The notes beneath the pieces were generated by a model. That model was not told where the DNA came from. It worked only from the letters and a program-made list of their open reading frames with translations, and searched no databases. Made by a program: the position numbers and the translations under genes. This document shows, one piece after another, positions 25,996 to 34,962 of a DNA stretch of 47,959 bases (its first letter is position 1; every line of letters begins with the position of its first letter). Location: the NCBI RefSeq assembly GCF_012939995.1, contig NZ_SPMZ01000049.1, positions 1 to 47,959 of the forward strand, in the 5' to 3' direction. The DNA is from Candidatus Competibacter phosphatis. GTDB taxonomy: Bacteria; Pseudomonadota; Gammaproteobacteria; Competibacterales; Competibacteraceae.

Positions 25996-28515
25996 TCATT
26001 CCATCAGCCGCCGGAAGAAATCGCTCATCCCACCCGCGCTCCCCGCATCCTCGGACGCATCCGGAGCCGTCTCGCGGGGCTTGGAACGTCGGGCAGCGGA
26101 CTGACCGCCACAGGAGGTCGATCCGCGCGGCCCGGAACCGGCTAGAAATGGCACCGGCTGGCCACTCCGGCAACCCTGACCGACCTGCAAACCGCTGCGC
26201 GGCTCTACCCGGATTTCCTCGACTCCCGCCGGCAGCGGCGGGTCCAGCGGTTCCAGATTCAAACCAGCCATCAAATCCATCCAAACCCGCAACGCGCCGC
26301 TGGAACCGCTCAGGCCGGTGGGTTTGTTATCGTCTCGTCCCAGCCAAACCACCGTCAATCGGTTACCGCTAAAACCGGCGAACCAGCTATCGCGATAGTC
26401 GTCGGTGGTACCGGTCTTGCCGGCGATGTTCAGATCCGGCGACAGCTTGCTCTTCATGGCGCTGGCGGTACCTGCCTTTACCACCTGCTGCATGGCGTTG
26501 ATCACCAGATAGACCGGCCCCGGCTCGACCATTTTCTCCACCTCCAGCGTGTAGTGCTGCAAGGACTTGCCGGTCGTGTCGGTCACTTCGCGAATGGCGC
26601 GCAGCGGCATGCGAAACCCATTGCCGGCGATGGACGCATAAACCTGCGCGACTTCAAAGGGCGATGCGTCCAGCGCGCCCAGCAACAAGGACGGATACGG
26701 CTTGAGATCGCGCTCCAACCCCAACCGCTGGAACATTTTCACCACGTTGATGACGCCCATGTCCAGACCGACCCGTACCACCGGGATGTTATAGGAACGG
26801 GCCAGCGCGTCCCGCAGCGTGACCCGGCCATGGTAACGCTTGTCGTAATTGGCCGGAGTCCAGCGCTGGCCGCCCGAGGTGTAGACCAAAGGACTATCGT
26901 TCAGCAACGACATCAGGGTATAGCGCTCGGGCTGCTCCAACGCGGTCAGATACACCACCGGCTTGACCAGCGAACCCGCTGGTCGCTTGGTATCGAACGC
27001 CCGGTTGAAGCCGACCCTTTTCGGCTCGCGATCCCCCACCATCGCCAATACCTCGCCGGTTTGGGTATCGGTCACGACGGCGGCGCCCTGTAGCGGCCGG
27101 GCCTTGCGCTGGCTTTTCTCCAGCACCGGCAAGCTATTGATCAGCGTATTCTCCGCCACCGCCTGCACTCGCGGGTCGAGCGTGGTAAACACCCGCAACC
27201 CTTCCGTCACCAGGTCCTCGGCGTTGTAATACTGTCGCAGTTGCCGCCGCACCAGATCCAGAAAGGCCGGATAGGCGGTGATGCCACTCGCCACCTTGTC
27301 CGTCACCTCCAACGGCATGTCCTTGGCCACGCCGGCATCCTCGGCGCTGATCAGGTTTTGTTCGACCATGATATCCAGTACCAGGGCACGGCGTTCCTTG
27401 GCGCGGTCCGGATGGCGGCGCGGGTCGTAGTACGAGGGTCCCTTGATCAGACCCACCAACAGGGCGATCTGATGCAGGTCCAGATCCTCCATCGGCTCGC
27501 CGAAATAGAATTGGCTGGCGAGCCCAAAACCGTGAATCGCCCGGCTACCATCCTGCCCCAGATAGATAGCGTTGCTGTAGGCTTCGAGGATGTCGTCCTT
27601 GCCGTAGCGCGCGTCGATCAAAATCGCCATGAGGATTTCGTTGATCTTGCGCGTGAAGGTTCGTTCGTTGCTCAGAAACAGATTCTTGACCAACTGTTGG
27701 GTCAGGGTGCTGCCACCCTGCACCGTCCGCCCGGCGCGCAGGTTGGCCACCATGGCGCGGAAAATACCCTTGGGATTGATGCCAGAATGCTCGAAAAACG
27801 AGCGATCCTCGACCGCCAGCAGGGTATCCACCAGGGCCGGTGGCAAATCCTTGCCCTTGAGCAGGATGCGATCTTCATAGTGCGCGGGGTAGATGCCGGC
27901 GATTTCCGGCGGATCCAAGCGCAGCAGGCCCGGCGTTTCCTGCCCGTCCAGACTAGTCAGCTCGACCAGGATATTGCCGGCGAACACCAAACGGATCTTG
28001 CGCGACGGCTCCGTGCTGTCCCAGAACGCGAACTCGCGGGTCATGACCTCAAACGTTTCCCCTCGTCGGGCAAAGCTGCCCGCGCGGTCCGGCGACGCAC
28101 CGCTCCCAGGCGGCGGCACGCAGCTTGCCGGTGGCGCGGGCTTCGGTTTGCGCCGCAGCGAGCGTTTGTCGCTCGGCACCGGCGGCGGCGCTTCCGGGCA
28201 ATTCACATCGCGGTAATTCAGTAGCTTGAGTTCCTGGGCGAAGGCATCGGCGCCGAGCGACATGGTTTCGAACAATTCCAACGGCCGGGCGAAAACCTTG
28301 GCGGGCATGGCCCAGCGTTTCTGGTCGAATTCGGCGCGAATGACCGCATCCAGATACAGCATGTACAGGCTTATTCCAAGCACCCCCAATAGCAGGCCGC
28401 CCAGCAATAGCGAAAAAAATAGCGACGACAAGGATCGCAGTACGTTCGGGCCGGCTCTGCCGGGCCGCCGTCCAGTCTTCGTTTTGGGTGTGCGAGAAGG
28501 TTTACCTTTAGCCAT
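25996..28515 (-). CDS. mrcB: Bifunctional peptidoglycan synthase PBP1b
   Basis: An 839-residue class A penicillin-binding protein (E. coli 844). It has a basic cytosolic tail, one membrane segment (about 27-54), then a glycosyltransferase with EDRSFFEH (catalytic Glu 236) and GGSTLTQQ (267-274). The transpeptidase has SLVK (Ser 515), SYN (574-576) and KTGT (700-703). It polymerises and cross-links the cell wall from the outer face of the inner membrane. Between the membrane segment and the glycosyltransferase, where E. coli has the UB2H regulatory domain, an extra Pro-rich, basic stretch (about 104-148) with Cys 106 and Cys 132 is inserted. The tail after residue 780 is also long and low-complexity. 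The A7 run at 28411-28417 is in frame. Confidence 0.94.
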   Translation of the reverse strand: MAKGKPSRTPKTKTGRRPGRAGPNVLRSLSSLFFSLLLGGLLLGVLGISLYMLYLDAVIRAEFDQKRWAMPAKVFARPLELFETMSLGADAFAQELKLLNYRDVNCPEAPPPVPSDKRSLRRKPKPAPPASCVPPPGSGASPDRAGSFARRGETFEVMTREFAFWDSTEPSRKIRLVFAGNILVELTSLDGQETPGLLRLDPPEIAGIYPAHYEDRILLKGKDLPPALVDTLLAVEDRSFFEHSGINPKGIFRAMVANLRAGRTVQGGSTLTQQLVKNLFLSNERTFTRKINEILMAILIDARYGKDDILEAYSNAIYLGQDGSRAIHGFGLASQFYFGEPMEDLDLHQIALLVGLIKGPSYYDPRRHPDRAKERRALVLDIMVEQNLISAEDAGVAKDMPLEVTDKVASGITAYPAFLDLVRRQLRQYYNAEDLVTEGLRVFTTLDPRVQAVAENTLINSLPVLEKSQRKARPLQGAAVVTDTQTGEVLAMVGDREPKRVGFNRAFDTKRPAGSLVKPVVYLTALEQPERYTLMSLLNDSPLVYTSGGQRWTPANYDKRYHGRVTLRDALARSYNIPVVRVGLDMGVINVVKMFQRLGLERDLKPYPSLLLGALDASPFEVAQVYASIAGNGFRMPLRAIREVTDTTGKSLQHYTLEVEKMVEPGPVYLVINAMQQVVKAGTASAMKSKLSPDLNIAGKTGTTDDYRDSWFAGFSGNRLTVVWLGRDDNKPTGLSGSSGALRVWMDLMAGLNLEPLDPPLPAGVEEIRVEPRSGLQVGQGCRSGQPVPFLAGSGPRGSTSCGGQSAARRSKPRETAPDASEDAGSAGGMSDFFRRLME

Positions 28516-28618
28516 GCCTGTTCCAGTTCGGACGCGCCGCGCCTTTCAAGCCACTTAGCGCGATGTAGTATTTCTGCCTTATCCTACGGCCTCATGTTTC
28601 CGCTTTGGAGTCCGGCGC

Positions 28619-30196
28619 GTGCAACCCGCCAACGAAATTCTTGACCAGGCCGCCCTGATCGCGGCGCTCCTGCAACCGGACCGCTACCCACACCCGGTAA
28701 CCACCGTCGAGCACCTGCAGACCCATATTTCGCATGTTCTATTGGCCGGGGACTACGCCTACAAGATCAAAAAACCCCTGAATCTGGGATTTCTGGATTT
28801 TACCAGCCTGGCCCGAAGGAAATACTACTGTGAACAGGAACTACGCCTGAACAGCCGGCTAGCGCCGGATTTGTATCTCGATTGCGTGCCGATCGGCGGT
28901 AGCGTCAGTCAACCAGTCCTTGGCGCCACCCAGGAAATCATCGAATACGCCGTCCGCATGCGCCGCTTTCCCCAGGAAGCGCTGCTGAACCGGATGCTGG
29001 CCGCCGGCCGGCTGGAAAACCGGCACATGGATGCCCTGGCCCGGCGGCTCGCGACTTTTCATCACACGATCGCGGCCGACCCCACTGCGTCGTTCGGCAC
29101 CCCGGAACGAGTTCGCGGACCGATGCTGGACGATTTTACCCACGCTCGCCCGCTGCTGACCGATCCCACCGACCTCGACATCCTGGCCGCCGTGGAGCGC
29201 TGGACTCTGGCAACCACCCAGCGGCTGTGGCCACGACTGGCGGAACGCAAGGCCGGCGGCTGGATCCGCGAATGCCACGGCGACCTGCATCTTGGCAATC
29301 TAGTGCTGACCGACACCGACCAGATCACGATCTTCGATTGCATCGAATTCAACGACGATCTCCGCTGGATCGATGTCATCAACGACCTGGCCTTTCTGCT
29401 CATGGATCTGCGCTTCCACGGCGCTAGCGGCTTTACCCAGCGGCTGCTCAATACCTACTTGGAATACGGCGGCGACTTCGCGGGAGTGGCGCTGCTGTCC
29501 TATTACCAAGTCTACCGAGCCATGGTGCGCGTCAAGATCAACGCCATCCAAGCCAGCCAAGGCCATCATACCCCAGAACCGGATCGCGCTACCGCCCGCG
29601 CTCTGTGCCGCGATTATTTGCGGCTGGCGCTGGCGCTGACCCAGGAGCCGACGCCGTTTCTGTTGATCACGCATGGCGTCTCCGGTTCCGGCAAATCGCG
29701 TCGGACCGGACAATTGCTGGAAATATTCCCCGGCGCCATCCGCCTCCGCTCCGATGTGGAACGCAAGCGGCTGTTCGGCCTCGGCCCCCTGGATGACAGC
29801 AGCTCCACCCTGGGTGGGGGACTCTACACGCCGGACGCCAGCGCTCGCACCTATCAGCGCCTGTACGATCTAGCGGACGGTTTGCTCGCCGCCAGCCATC
29901 CGGTCCTGGTGGACGCCACCTTCATGAAGCGGGCGCACCGGCAACCCTTCCGCGATCTGGCGGCTCGGCATGGCGTCCCGTTCATCCTGCTCGATTGCAT
30001 CGCCGATCCCGAAACCTTGCGAGCGCGGGTCGTGACCCGGCGGGCGCGCGGCGATGATGCCGCCGAGGCCGATATCGACGTGCTGGAACGGCAGCTCCGC
30101 CACGATGAGCCGCCGGCGATTGACGAAAACCCGCTGAAAACCGATGGCGACACCGATGTGGAGCGGCTGCGCGCGGCGATAGCAGCGGTGATGTAA
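28619..30196 (+). CDS. Bifunctional phosphotransferase / P-loop kinase fusion protein
   Basis: The 525-residue protein joins two domains. The first (about 1-330) is an aminoglycoside-phosphotransferase-like kinase with CHGDLHLGNLVL (catalytic loop HGDxHxxN) and IFDCIEFND (the metal-binding Asp). The second (about 345-525) is a P-loop kinase with HGVSGSGKS (Walker A) and VLVDATFMKR. This 'gluconate kinase-like' C-terminal half probably phosphorylates a small molecule. The fusion is widespread, but its substrate is unknown; antibiotic resistance should not be assumed. The start is GTG 28619 after TTGGAG. It is divergent from mrcB and 115 bp before the adenosine-kinase-like gene. Confidence 0.8.
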   Translation: MQPANEILDQAALIAALLQPDRYPHPVTTVEHLQTHISHVLLAGDYAYKIKKPLNLGFLDFTSLARRKYYCEQELRLNSRLAPDLYLDCVPIGGSVSQPVLGATQEIIEYAVRMRRFPQEALLNRMLAAGRLENRHMDALARRLATFHHTIAADPTASFGTPERVRGPMLDDFTHARPLLTDPTDLDILAAVERWTLATTQRLWPRLAERKAGGWIRECHGDLHLGNLVLTDTDQITIFDCIEFNDDLRWIDVINDLAFLLMDLRFHGASGFTQRLLNTYLEYGGDFAGVALLSYYQVYRAMVRVKINAIQASQGHHTPEPDRATARALCRDYLRLALALTQEPTPFLLITHGVSGSGKSRRTGQLLEIFPGAIRLRSDVERKRLFGLGPLDDSSSTLGGGLYTPDASARTYQRLYDLADGLLAASHPVLVDATFMKRAHRQPFRDLAARHGVPFILLDCIADPETLRARVVTRRARGDDAAEADIDVLERQLRHDEPPAIDENPLKTDGDTDVERLRAAIAAVM

Positions 30197-30311
30197 TATC
30201 GGTCTGGGTCGGCAGAGCCCGCCCGTGGGCGACAACTGTCCGAATCGCCGGTCAGCGGCTCCCGCGACCCCCAATCATTGAACGCTCTTAACCATCGAGG
30301 ATAGAGGCATT

Positions 30312-31301
30312 ATGGTGAAGTATGACGTGTACGGGATCGGCAACGCGCTGGTGGACATGGAGTATGAGATCGAAGTTGCCGACCTGGAAACGCTGGGCAT
30401 CGACAAGGGCGTGATGACCTTGGTGGATGAGCAATGCCAGTTGCGGATGATGGATCATTTGGCTGCGCACCCTCACCAGCGCAGTTCGGGTGGGTCGGCG
30501 GCCAATTCGATGATCGCGGTCCGCCAGTTCGGCGGGACCAGCTTCTATTCCTGCAAGGTCGCTGAGGACGATCTCGGACATTTCTACATGAAGGACCTGC
30601 TCGATGGCGGGGTGGACACCAATCACCATACCGAGAAAGAGGCGGGCCACACCGGCCGTTGCGTGGTACTGGTCACCCCGGATAGCGATCGCACCCTCTG
30701 TACTTTCCTGGGGATCAGCGGTGAATTGTCCACCAAGGAGTTGGTTGAGGACGCCCTGCGCGACTCGGCATACTTCTACATGGAAGGCTATCTGGTCACC
30801 TCGGAAACCGCCCGCCAGGCATGCATCGCGGCCAAGCGCGTCGCCGAAGCGGCCGGAGTCAAGACCGCCATTTCCCTGTCCGACCCCAACATGGTCCGGT
30901 TTTTCAAGGCGGGATTGCTGGAGATGATCGGCTCGGGCGTGGATCTGCTATTCGCCAATGAGGACGAAGCCAAGGGCGTGGTGGGCACCGCGGACTTGGA
31001 CAGCGCCATCGATTACCTGAAGACTCTCAGTCAGGAGTTTGTGATCACCCGGGGTTCCAAAGGCGCGCTGGTTTGGGATGGCCAAACGCTGATCGACATC
31101 GACCCGGTCAAAGTAAAAGCCGTGGACACGGTTGGCGCCGGGGACATGTTCGCCGGCGCTTTTCTCTATGGCCGAGGGCGGGGTTGGGACCATCGACGCG
31201 CCGGCGCCTTGGCTTCGGCGGCATCGGCCAAACTGGTGACCAGCCTGGGGCCGCGCATGTCGGCGGCGGAAACCCAGGCGGTCCTGCACGGCCTTCCATA
31301 G
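30312..31301 (+). CDS. Adenosine kinase-like PfkB-family sugar kinase
   Basis: The 329-residue protein has the N-terminal MVKYDVYGIGNALVDMEYEI (GxGNALVD motif), GGSAANSM and DTVGAGDMFAGAF near residues 272-284, with Asp 278 as the likely catalytic base. These are the two PfkB signatures, with spacing closest to bacterial adenosine/inosine-guanosine kinase-like proteins. It would phosphorylate a ribonucleoside or sugar with ATP in the cytosol; substrate not certain. GAGG ahead of ATG 30312 gives a clear ribosome site. It is convergent with recO. Confidence 0.8.
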   Translation: MVKYDVYGIGNALVDMEYEIEVADLETLGIDKGVMTLVDEQCQLRMMDHLAAHPHQRSSGGSAANSMIAVRQFGGTSFYSCKVAEDDLGHFYMKDLLDGGVDTNHHTEKEAGHTGRCVVLVTPDSDRTLCTFLGISGELSTKELVEDALRDSAYFYMEGYLVTSETARQACIAAKRVAEAAGVKTAISLSDPNMVRFFKAGLLEMIGSGVDLLFANEDEAKGVVGTADLDSAIDYLKTLSQEFVITRGSKGALVWDGQTLIDIDPVKVKAVDTVGAGDMFAGAFLYGRGRGWDHRRAGALASAASAKLVTSLGPRMSAAETQAVLHGLP

Positions 31302-31346
31302 GGCTGTCGCCGCGTCATCGGGCGTTGGGTGAGTTCTCGAATCGCA

Positions 31347-32063
31347 TCACTTCGGCCACGGCTCCCGCTTGACTCGGTACAGTTCCCGCGTCTTCAGCAC
31401 CCGCCCCCGCAACTGCTCGGCCAAGGCGGCGCGGGTCAGGTGCTTGACCTCCCGCAGCACGGCAGGGTCGACTAGCATCCCGTCGCGCAAGGCCAGCAGT
31501 CCCCGACCGGAAATCGGTACGCCAGGCACCCCCGAATCGGCGACCAGCGGACCTCGATCCAACACGTAGCAGTAACGCTGCTCGGCAACGATCGGCATCC
31601 CGCTGACCGCTTCGCGATCCAGGCTCAGCCCGTAGCCCAGTTCTTCCAACAGGCACTTTTCGAACCGCCGCAGCGGCGGCTCCGCATCGGCCACCGCCGC
31701 CAGTTCCGCCAGCAGTGCCCGATAGGCGGCGAACAGTCCGGGCAACGAGTCCTGCCGTGGCAACAGACGCACCAACAATTCATTGACATAGAGTCCAGCC
31801 AACACCTGGCTGGGCGGCAACGGTACGGGTCGCTCCGTTGCCTCGGCCACCGTCAAGGTCGCCAAATCGCTAGTTCCACTCCAGGACAACAGCAGTGGCA
31901 CGAACGGTTGCAGCACGCTTTTCAGCCGCGAGCGAGCGGATGCGGCGCCACGCGCCACCAGACCCAAGCGACCGTGCTCGTGACTGAACGCTTCCAGCAA
32001 CAGGCTGGTATCGCGATAAGGACGGCGATGCAGAATGAAGGCGGGTTGCAGCAGCACACGCAT
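31347..32063 (-). CDS. recO: DNA repair protein RecO
   Basis: The 238-residue protein starts MRVLLQPAFILHRRPYRDTS, the RecO OB-fold opening, and has RFEKCLLEELGYGLSLD in the middle. Length matches E. coli (242). RecO with RecR loads RecA onto SSB-coated single-stranded DNA at gaps. It lies 33 bp after era on the same strand, which is the standard order rnc-era-recO in gammaproteobacteria. The zinc-binding cysteines of Gram-positive RecO are absent, as expected for this group. Confidence 0.93.
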   Translation of the reverse strand: MRVLLQPAFILHRRPYRDTSLLLEAFSHEHGRLGLVARGAASARSRLKSVLQPFVPLLLSWSGTSDLATLTVAEATERPVPLPPSQVLAGLYVNELLVRLLPRQDSLPGLFAAYRALLAELAAVADAEPPLRRFEKCLLEELGYGLSLDREAVSGMPIVAEQRYCYVLDRGPLVADSGVPGVPISGRGLLALRDGMLVDPAVLREVKHLTRAALAEQLRGRVLKTRELYRVKREPWPK

Positions 32064-32096
32064 GACGCGAAAGAACCCGGCGATCGACGCAGTGGT

Positions 32097-32999
32097 TCAA
32101 GGATTCCGCGAGTCGGCGTATCCCAAACTACGCAGCGCCCGCTCGTCGTCGGACCAGCCCTCGCGCACCTTGACCCAGGTTTGCAGGAACACCTTACGGT
32201 CGAACAGGCGTTCCATGTCTTCGCGAGCCTGGCGGCCAACCTCGCGCAGCGTCGCTCCCTTCTCGCCGATGACGATCCCCTTCTGCGTCTCGCGCTCCAC
32301 CCAGACCACTGCGTGGATGCGGGCCAGTCGGCCTTCGTCGGCAAAACGCTCAATCTCGACGGTCAGGGCGTAGGGCAATTCCTCACGCAGCAGCCGGGTC
32401 AGTTTTTCACGAATCAACTCGGCCGCCAGGAAGCGCTCGCTGGCAGTGGTGATCTGCTCCGTGGGAAACAACAAGTCACCGACAGGCAACAAGCGCGCGA
32501 TCACCTGTTCCAAAGCCGCCACGTTGTCGCCGTCGATCGCCGCTAGCGGCACCACTTCACTGAACGATCGTTTCGCGGCCAACTCCCGCAAGAACGGCAG
32601 CAACCGGCTCTTGTCAGGGATCCGATCCACCTTGTTGACTGCCAGCACCACCGGTCCCGTAAAATCCGTCAGCCGTTGCAGGACATCTTCATCCTCTTCG
32701 GTCCAGCGCAGCGCCTCGACCAACCATACCACCACATCCACATAGCCCAACACGCTGGCCGCCGCCCGATTCAGGTGACGATTCAAGGCCCGTTGGCCCC
32801 GACGATGCAGACCTGGGGTATCCACATAAACGATCTGGGCGTCCGGCAGGGTCTGGATGCCGAGAATGACATGCCGGGTAGTCTGCGGTTTGGGAGCGGT
32901 GATGCTGAGCTTCTGGCCAATCAGTCGGTTCAGCAGGGTGGATTTACCGACGTTGGGCCGGCCCAGCAAAGCGGCGTAACCGGCGCGGACAGTGGTCAT
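32097..32999 (-). CDS. era: Ribosome maturation GTPase Era
   Basis: Era has GRPNVGKSTLLNRLIGQK (G1), DTPGLH (G3) and NKVDRI (G4), followed by a C-terminal KH domain with GIVIGEKGATLREVGRQA. It binds 16S rRNA and assists 30S assembly. ATG 32999 is chosen because it shares its A with the rnc stop (TGATG) and gives 300 residues, like E. coli (301). A longer open frame upstream lies within rnc and lacks family similarity. Confidence 0.96.
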   Translation of the reverse strand: MTTVRAGYAALLGRPNVGKSTLLNRLIGQKLSITAPKPQTTRHVILGIQTLPDAQIVYVDTPGLHRRGQRALNRHLNRAAASVLGYVDVVVWLVEALRWTEEDEDVLQRLTDFTGPVVLAVNKVDRIPDKSRLLPFLRELAAKRSFSEVVPLAAIDGDNVAALEQVIARLLPVGDLLFPTEQITTASERFLAAELIREKLTRLLREELPYALTVEIERFADEGRLARIHAVVWVERETQKGIVIGEKGATLREVGRQAREDMERLFDRKVFLQTWVKVREGWSDDERALRSLGYADSRNP

Positions 33000-33661
33000 C
33001 ACATCTGCTCCAGTAGCCGGCGGGCAGCTTCCTGTTCGGCCTTGCGACGGCTGCTTCCCGCCGCGACCGCGCGCAACTCGGCGGCCGTGCACTCCACTGT
33101 AAAGCTTTGCGCGTGCGGCTCGCCGCCAATCTCCAGCACGTTATAGATCGGTAGCGGCTGCTGTCGGGCTTGCAGGCATTCCTGCAGACGGGTTTTCGGA
33201 TCTTTCAAATCGCTGGCGTCGGCCAGCCGGGTTAGGCAATCCTGATAGAGGCGCAACACCAAATCGCGGCAGGCGTCCAGACCGCTATCCAGATAAACCG
33301 CGCCGAAAATCGCTTCCAGCGTGTCCGACAGAATCGATTCGCGGCGAAAGCCACCACTTTTAAGTTCGCCCAAACCCAAGCGCAACCAGTCCCCCACCCG
33401 CAGGCCGCGCGCCAGTTCCGCCAAGGTCTCACCCTTGACCAGGCTGGATCGCAACCGACTCAATTCACCCTCGCTGGCCTTGGGGTAATGTTGGAATACG
33501 TACTCGGCTACGATCAGGTTCAGCAGCGCATCGCCCAGAAATTCCAATCGCTCGTTGTTGTGCGGCGAGGCGCTACGGTGGGTCAGCGCTTCTTCCAGCA
33601 ACTCGGGTTGACGGAAAGTGTAACCCAGGGCGGCGCTCAGGCGGGACAGCGGTGGGTTCAC
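32999..33661 (-). CDS. rnc: Ribonuclease III
   Basis: The 220-residue enzyme has the signature NERLEFLGDALLNLIVAEY near the N-terminus and a C-terminal double-strand RNA-binding domain ending ARRLLEQM. It cleaves double-stranded RNA, including rRNA precursors. The start is GTG 33661, which overlaps the stop of the upstream DUF4845 gene (GTGA). The stop shares one base with the era start. The tight junctions mean rnc, era and likely recO are translated from one message. Confidence 0.96.
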   Translation of the reverse strand: MNPPLSRLSAALGYTFRQPELLEEALTHRSASPHNNERLEFLGDALLNLIVAEYVFQHYPKASEGELSRLRSSLVKGETLAELARGLRVGDWLRLGLGELKSGGFRRESILSDTLEAIFGAVYLDSGLDACRDLVLRLYQDCLTRLADASDLKDPKTRLQECLQARQQPLPIYNVLEIGGEPHAQSFTVECTAAELRAVAAGSSRRKAEQEAARRLLEQM

Positions 33662-34060
33662 GGGTTCGGAGTCAGCGGAATGGTTTCGTTGACCTTCAAC
33701 ACCACAGAGAGTCCATAAAACAAATCTCGCTCGTCCTGGTAGACCAGGTCGAGTACCCGACCACCACGATCGTTGCGGATCTTCAGATCTCGGGCCGTAA
33801 TATTATCGACATAACCGATATCGAAGCGCTTCTGGATGGCGTTTTTGGATGTCGGTCGTGCTCATCTGCGCCAACTGTGGTTCCTTGCGGATACTCTCGA
33901 TCGTTGACTTGACCGTGAACAGCTGGATGTACATCGGCACCACCTTCATCGCGATCAACGCAACAAATGCGATCACAATGATCAGCAACAACATACCGAT
34001 GACGGTTATACCACGCTGTTTCCCAACTCGTCCGCCGTTCGCCAACTGTTTCGCGCGCAT
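33658..34060 (-). CDS. DUF4845 membrane protein (frame broken at 33842-33846)
   Basis: ATG 34060 opens MRAKQLANGGRVGKQRGITV followed by a membrane segment (IGMLLLIIVIAFVALIAMKV). The DUF4845 body YIQLFTVKSTIESIRKEP comes next. The frame is lost after TTDIQK at a T5 run (33842-33846). One base fewer gives TTDIQNAIQKRFDIGYVDNI, then ITARDLKIRNDRGGRVLDLV, and a stop at 33658 that overlaps the rnc GTG. The corrected product is 133 residues, normal for this family. DUF4845 genes regularly sit between lepB and rnc; function unknown. Confidence 0.8.
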
Positions 34061-34082
34061 CGTTCGTATCTCCCAGGTTCAC

Positions 34083-34928
34083 CTACTTGATCCTACTGCC
34101 GATTCGGCCGCATTGACCATTAAAGGTTACACAATCCCAATTCATCCAGATGAAGAATGCCTTACCGATTAGATTTTCTTCCGGCAACGGCCCCCAAACT
34201 CGGCTGTCGCTGCTGTTGTCCCGGTTGTCGCCCATGACGAAGTAATGCCCAGCCGGCACCTGGTATTTCCAACTGACCGCGCCATCCGGCTCGCGGCGGA
34301 CCTGAATCTCAGGCCAGAATCCGACCAACCCCCAACGGTTGTCGTTCAGCACCTGAATGCGATGGGTAACTGCACCCAGTCGCTCTTCGAATTGCCGGTA
34401 ACCCGGCTCGCCGGGATTGTCCGGCATCGACGTCAGAGGGACCGGCTGACCGTTGATCCGCAATTGCTTGGCGTGATATTCCACCACATCACCAGGCAGG
34501 CCAACCACCCGCTTGATGTAAGCCACCGTTGGCTCGCGCGGATAACGGAACACGGCCACATCCCCTCGTTCCGGTTGGCCGTTGCCGATGATCTTGGTGT
34601 TGAGCACCGGTAACCGCAAACCATACGCAAACTTGCTGACCAGGATGAAATCGCCCTTGAGCAAGGTGGGCAGCATGGACTCCGAAGGAATGCGGAACGG
34701 CTCGACGACAAACGAGCGCAACACCAGCACCGCCAGGATGACCGGAAAAAACGATTTCGACAGATCCACATACCATGGCAGCTTCCCCGCCACCGACCGC
34801 GCCTGACCGACCGCGCCCACCATCGGAGCACGGGTTCGGCGCGGCGCCAACACCAGGGTATCCAGCAGCCAGATGCCACCGGTCAATACGGTCAGTGCCA
34901 CCAGCACGGCGGCAAAATCAATGTTCAT
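34083..34928 (-). CDS. lepB: Signal peptidase I
   Basis: The protein begins MNIDFAAVLVALTVLTGGIW, a first membrane segment, then a second near PVILAVLVLRSF. The catalytic Ser lies in PSESMLPTL and the catalytic Lys in YIKRVVGLPGD. The box E GDNRDNSSDSR is also intact. It cleaves signal peptides at the outer face of the inner membrane. An in-frame ATG at 34937 is three codons earlier and equally possible. Length is about 281 residues. lepA ends 35 bp upstream, the usual lepA-lepB order. Confidence 0.95.
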   Translation of the reverse strand: MNIDFAAVLVALTVLTGGIWLLDTLVLAPRRTRAPMVGAVGQARSVAGKLPWYVDLSKSFFPVILAVLVLRSFVVEPFRIPSESMLPTLLKGDFILVSKFAYGLRLPVLNTKIIGNGQPERGDVAVFRYPREPTVAYIKRVVGLPGDVVEYHAKQLRINGQPVPLTSMPDNPGEPGYRQFEERLGAVTHRIQVLNDNRWGLVGFWPEIQVRREPDGAVSWKYQVPAGHYFVMGDNRDNSSDSRVWGPLPEENLIGKAFFIWMNWDCVTFNGQCGRIGSRIK

Positions 34929-34962
34929 AAGCATCAAAATCCATACGACGAGACCCTGTGTC

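Noticed and set aside
28619-30196. Aminoglycoside resistance gene
   Set aside because: The APH-like fold is shared by many kinases; the fusion with a P-loop kinase is a common housekeeping-type protein of unknown substrate.
32097-33092. Longer N-terminus for Era starting inside rnc
   Set aside because: The additional 31 residues are low-complexity and overlap rnc; ATG 32999 gives the normal 300-residue protein.
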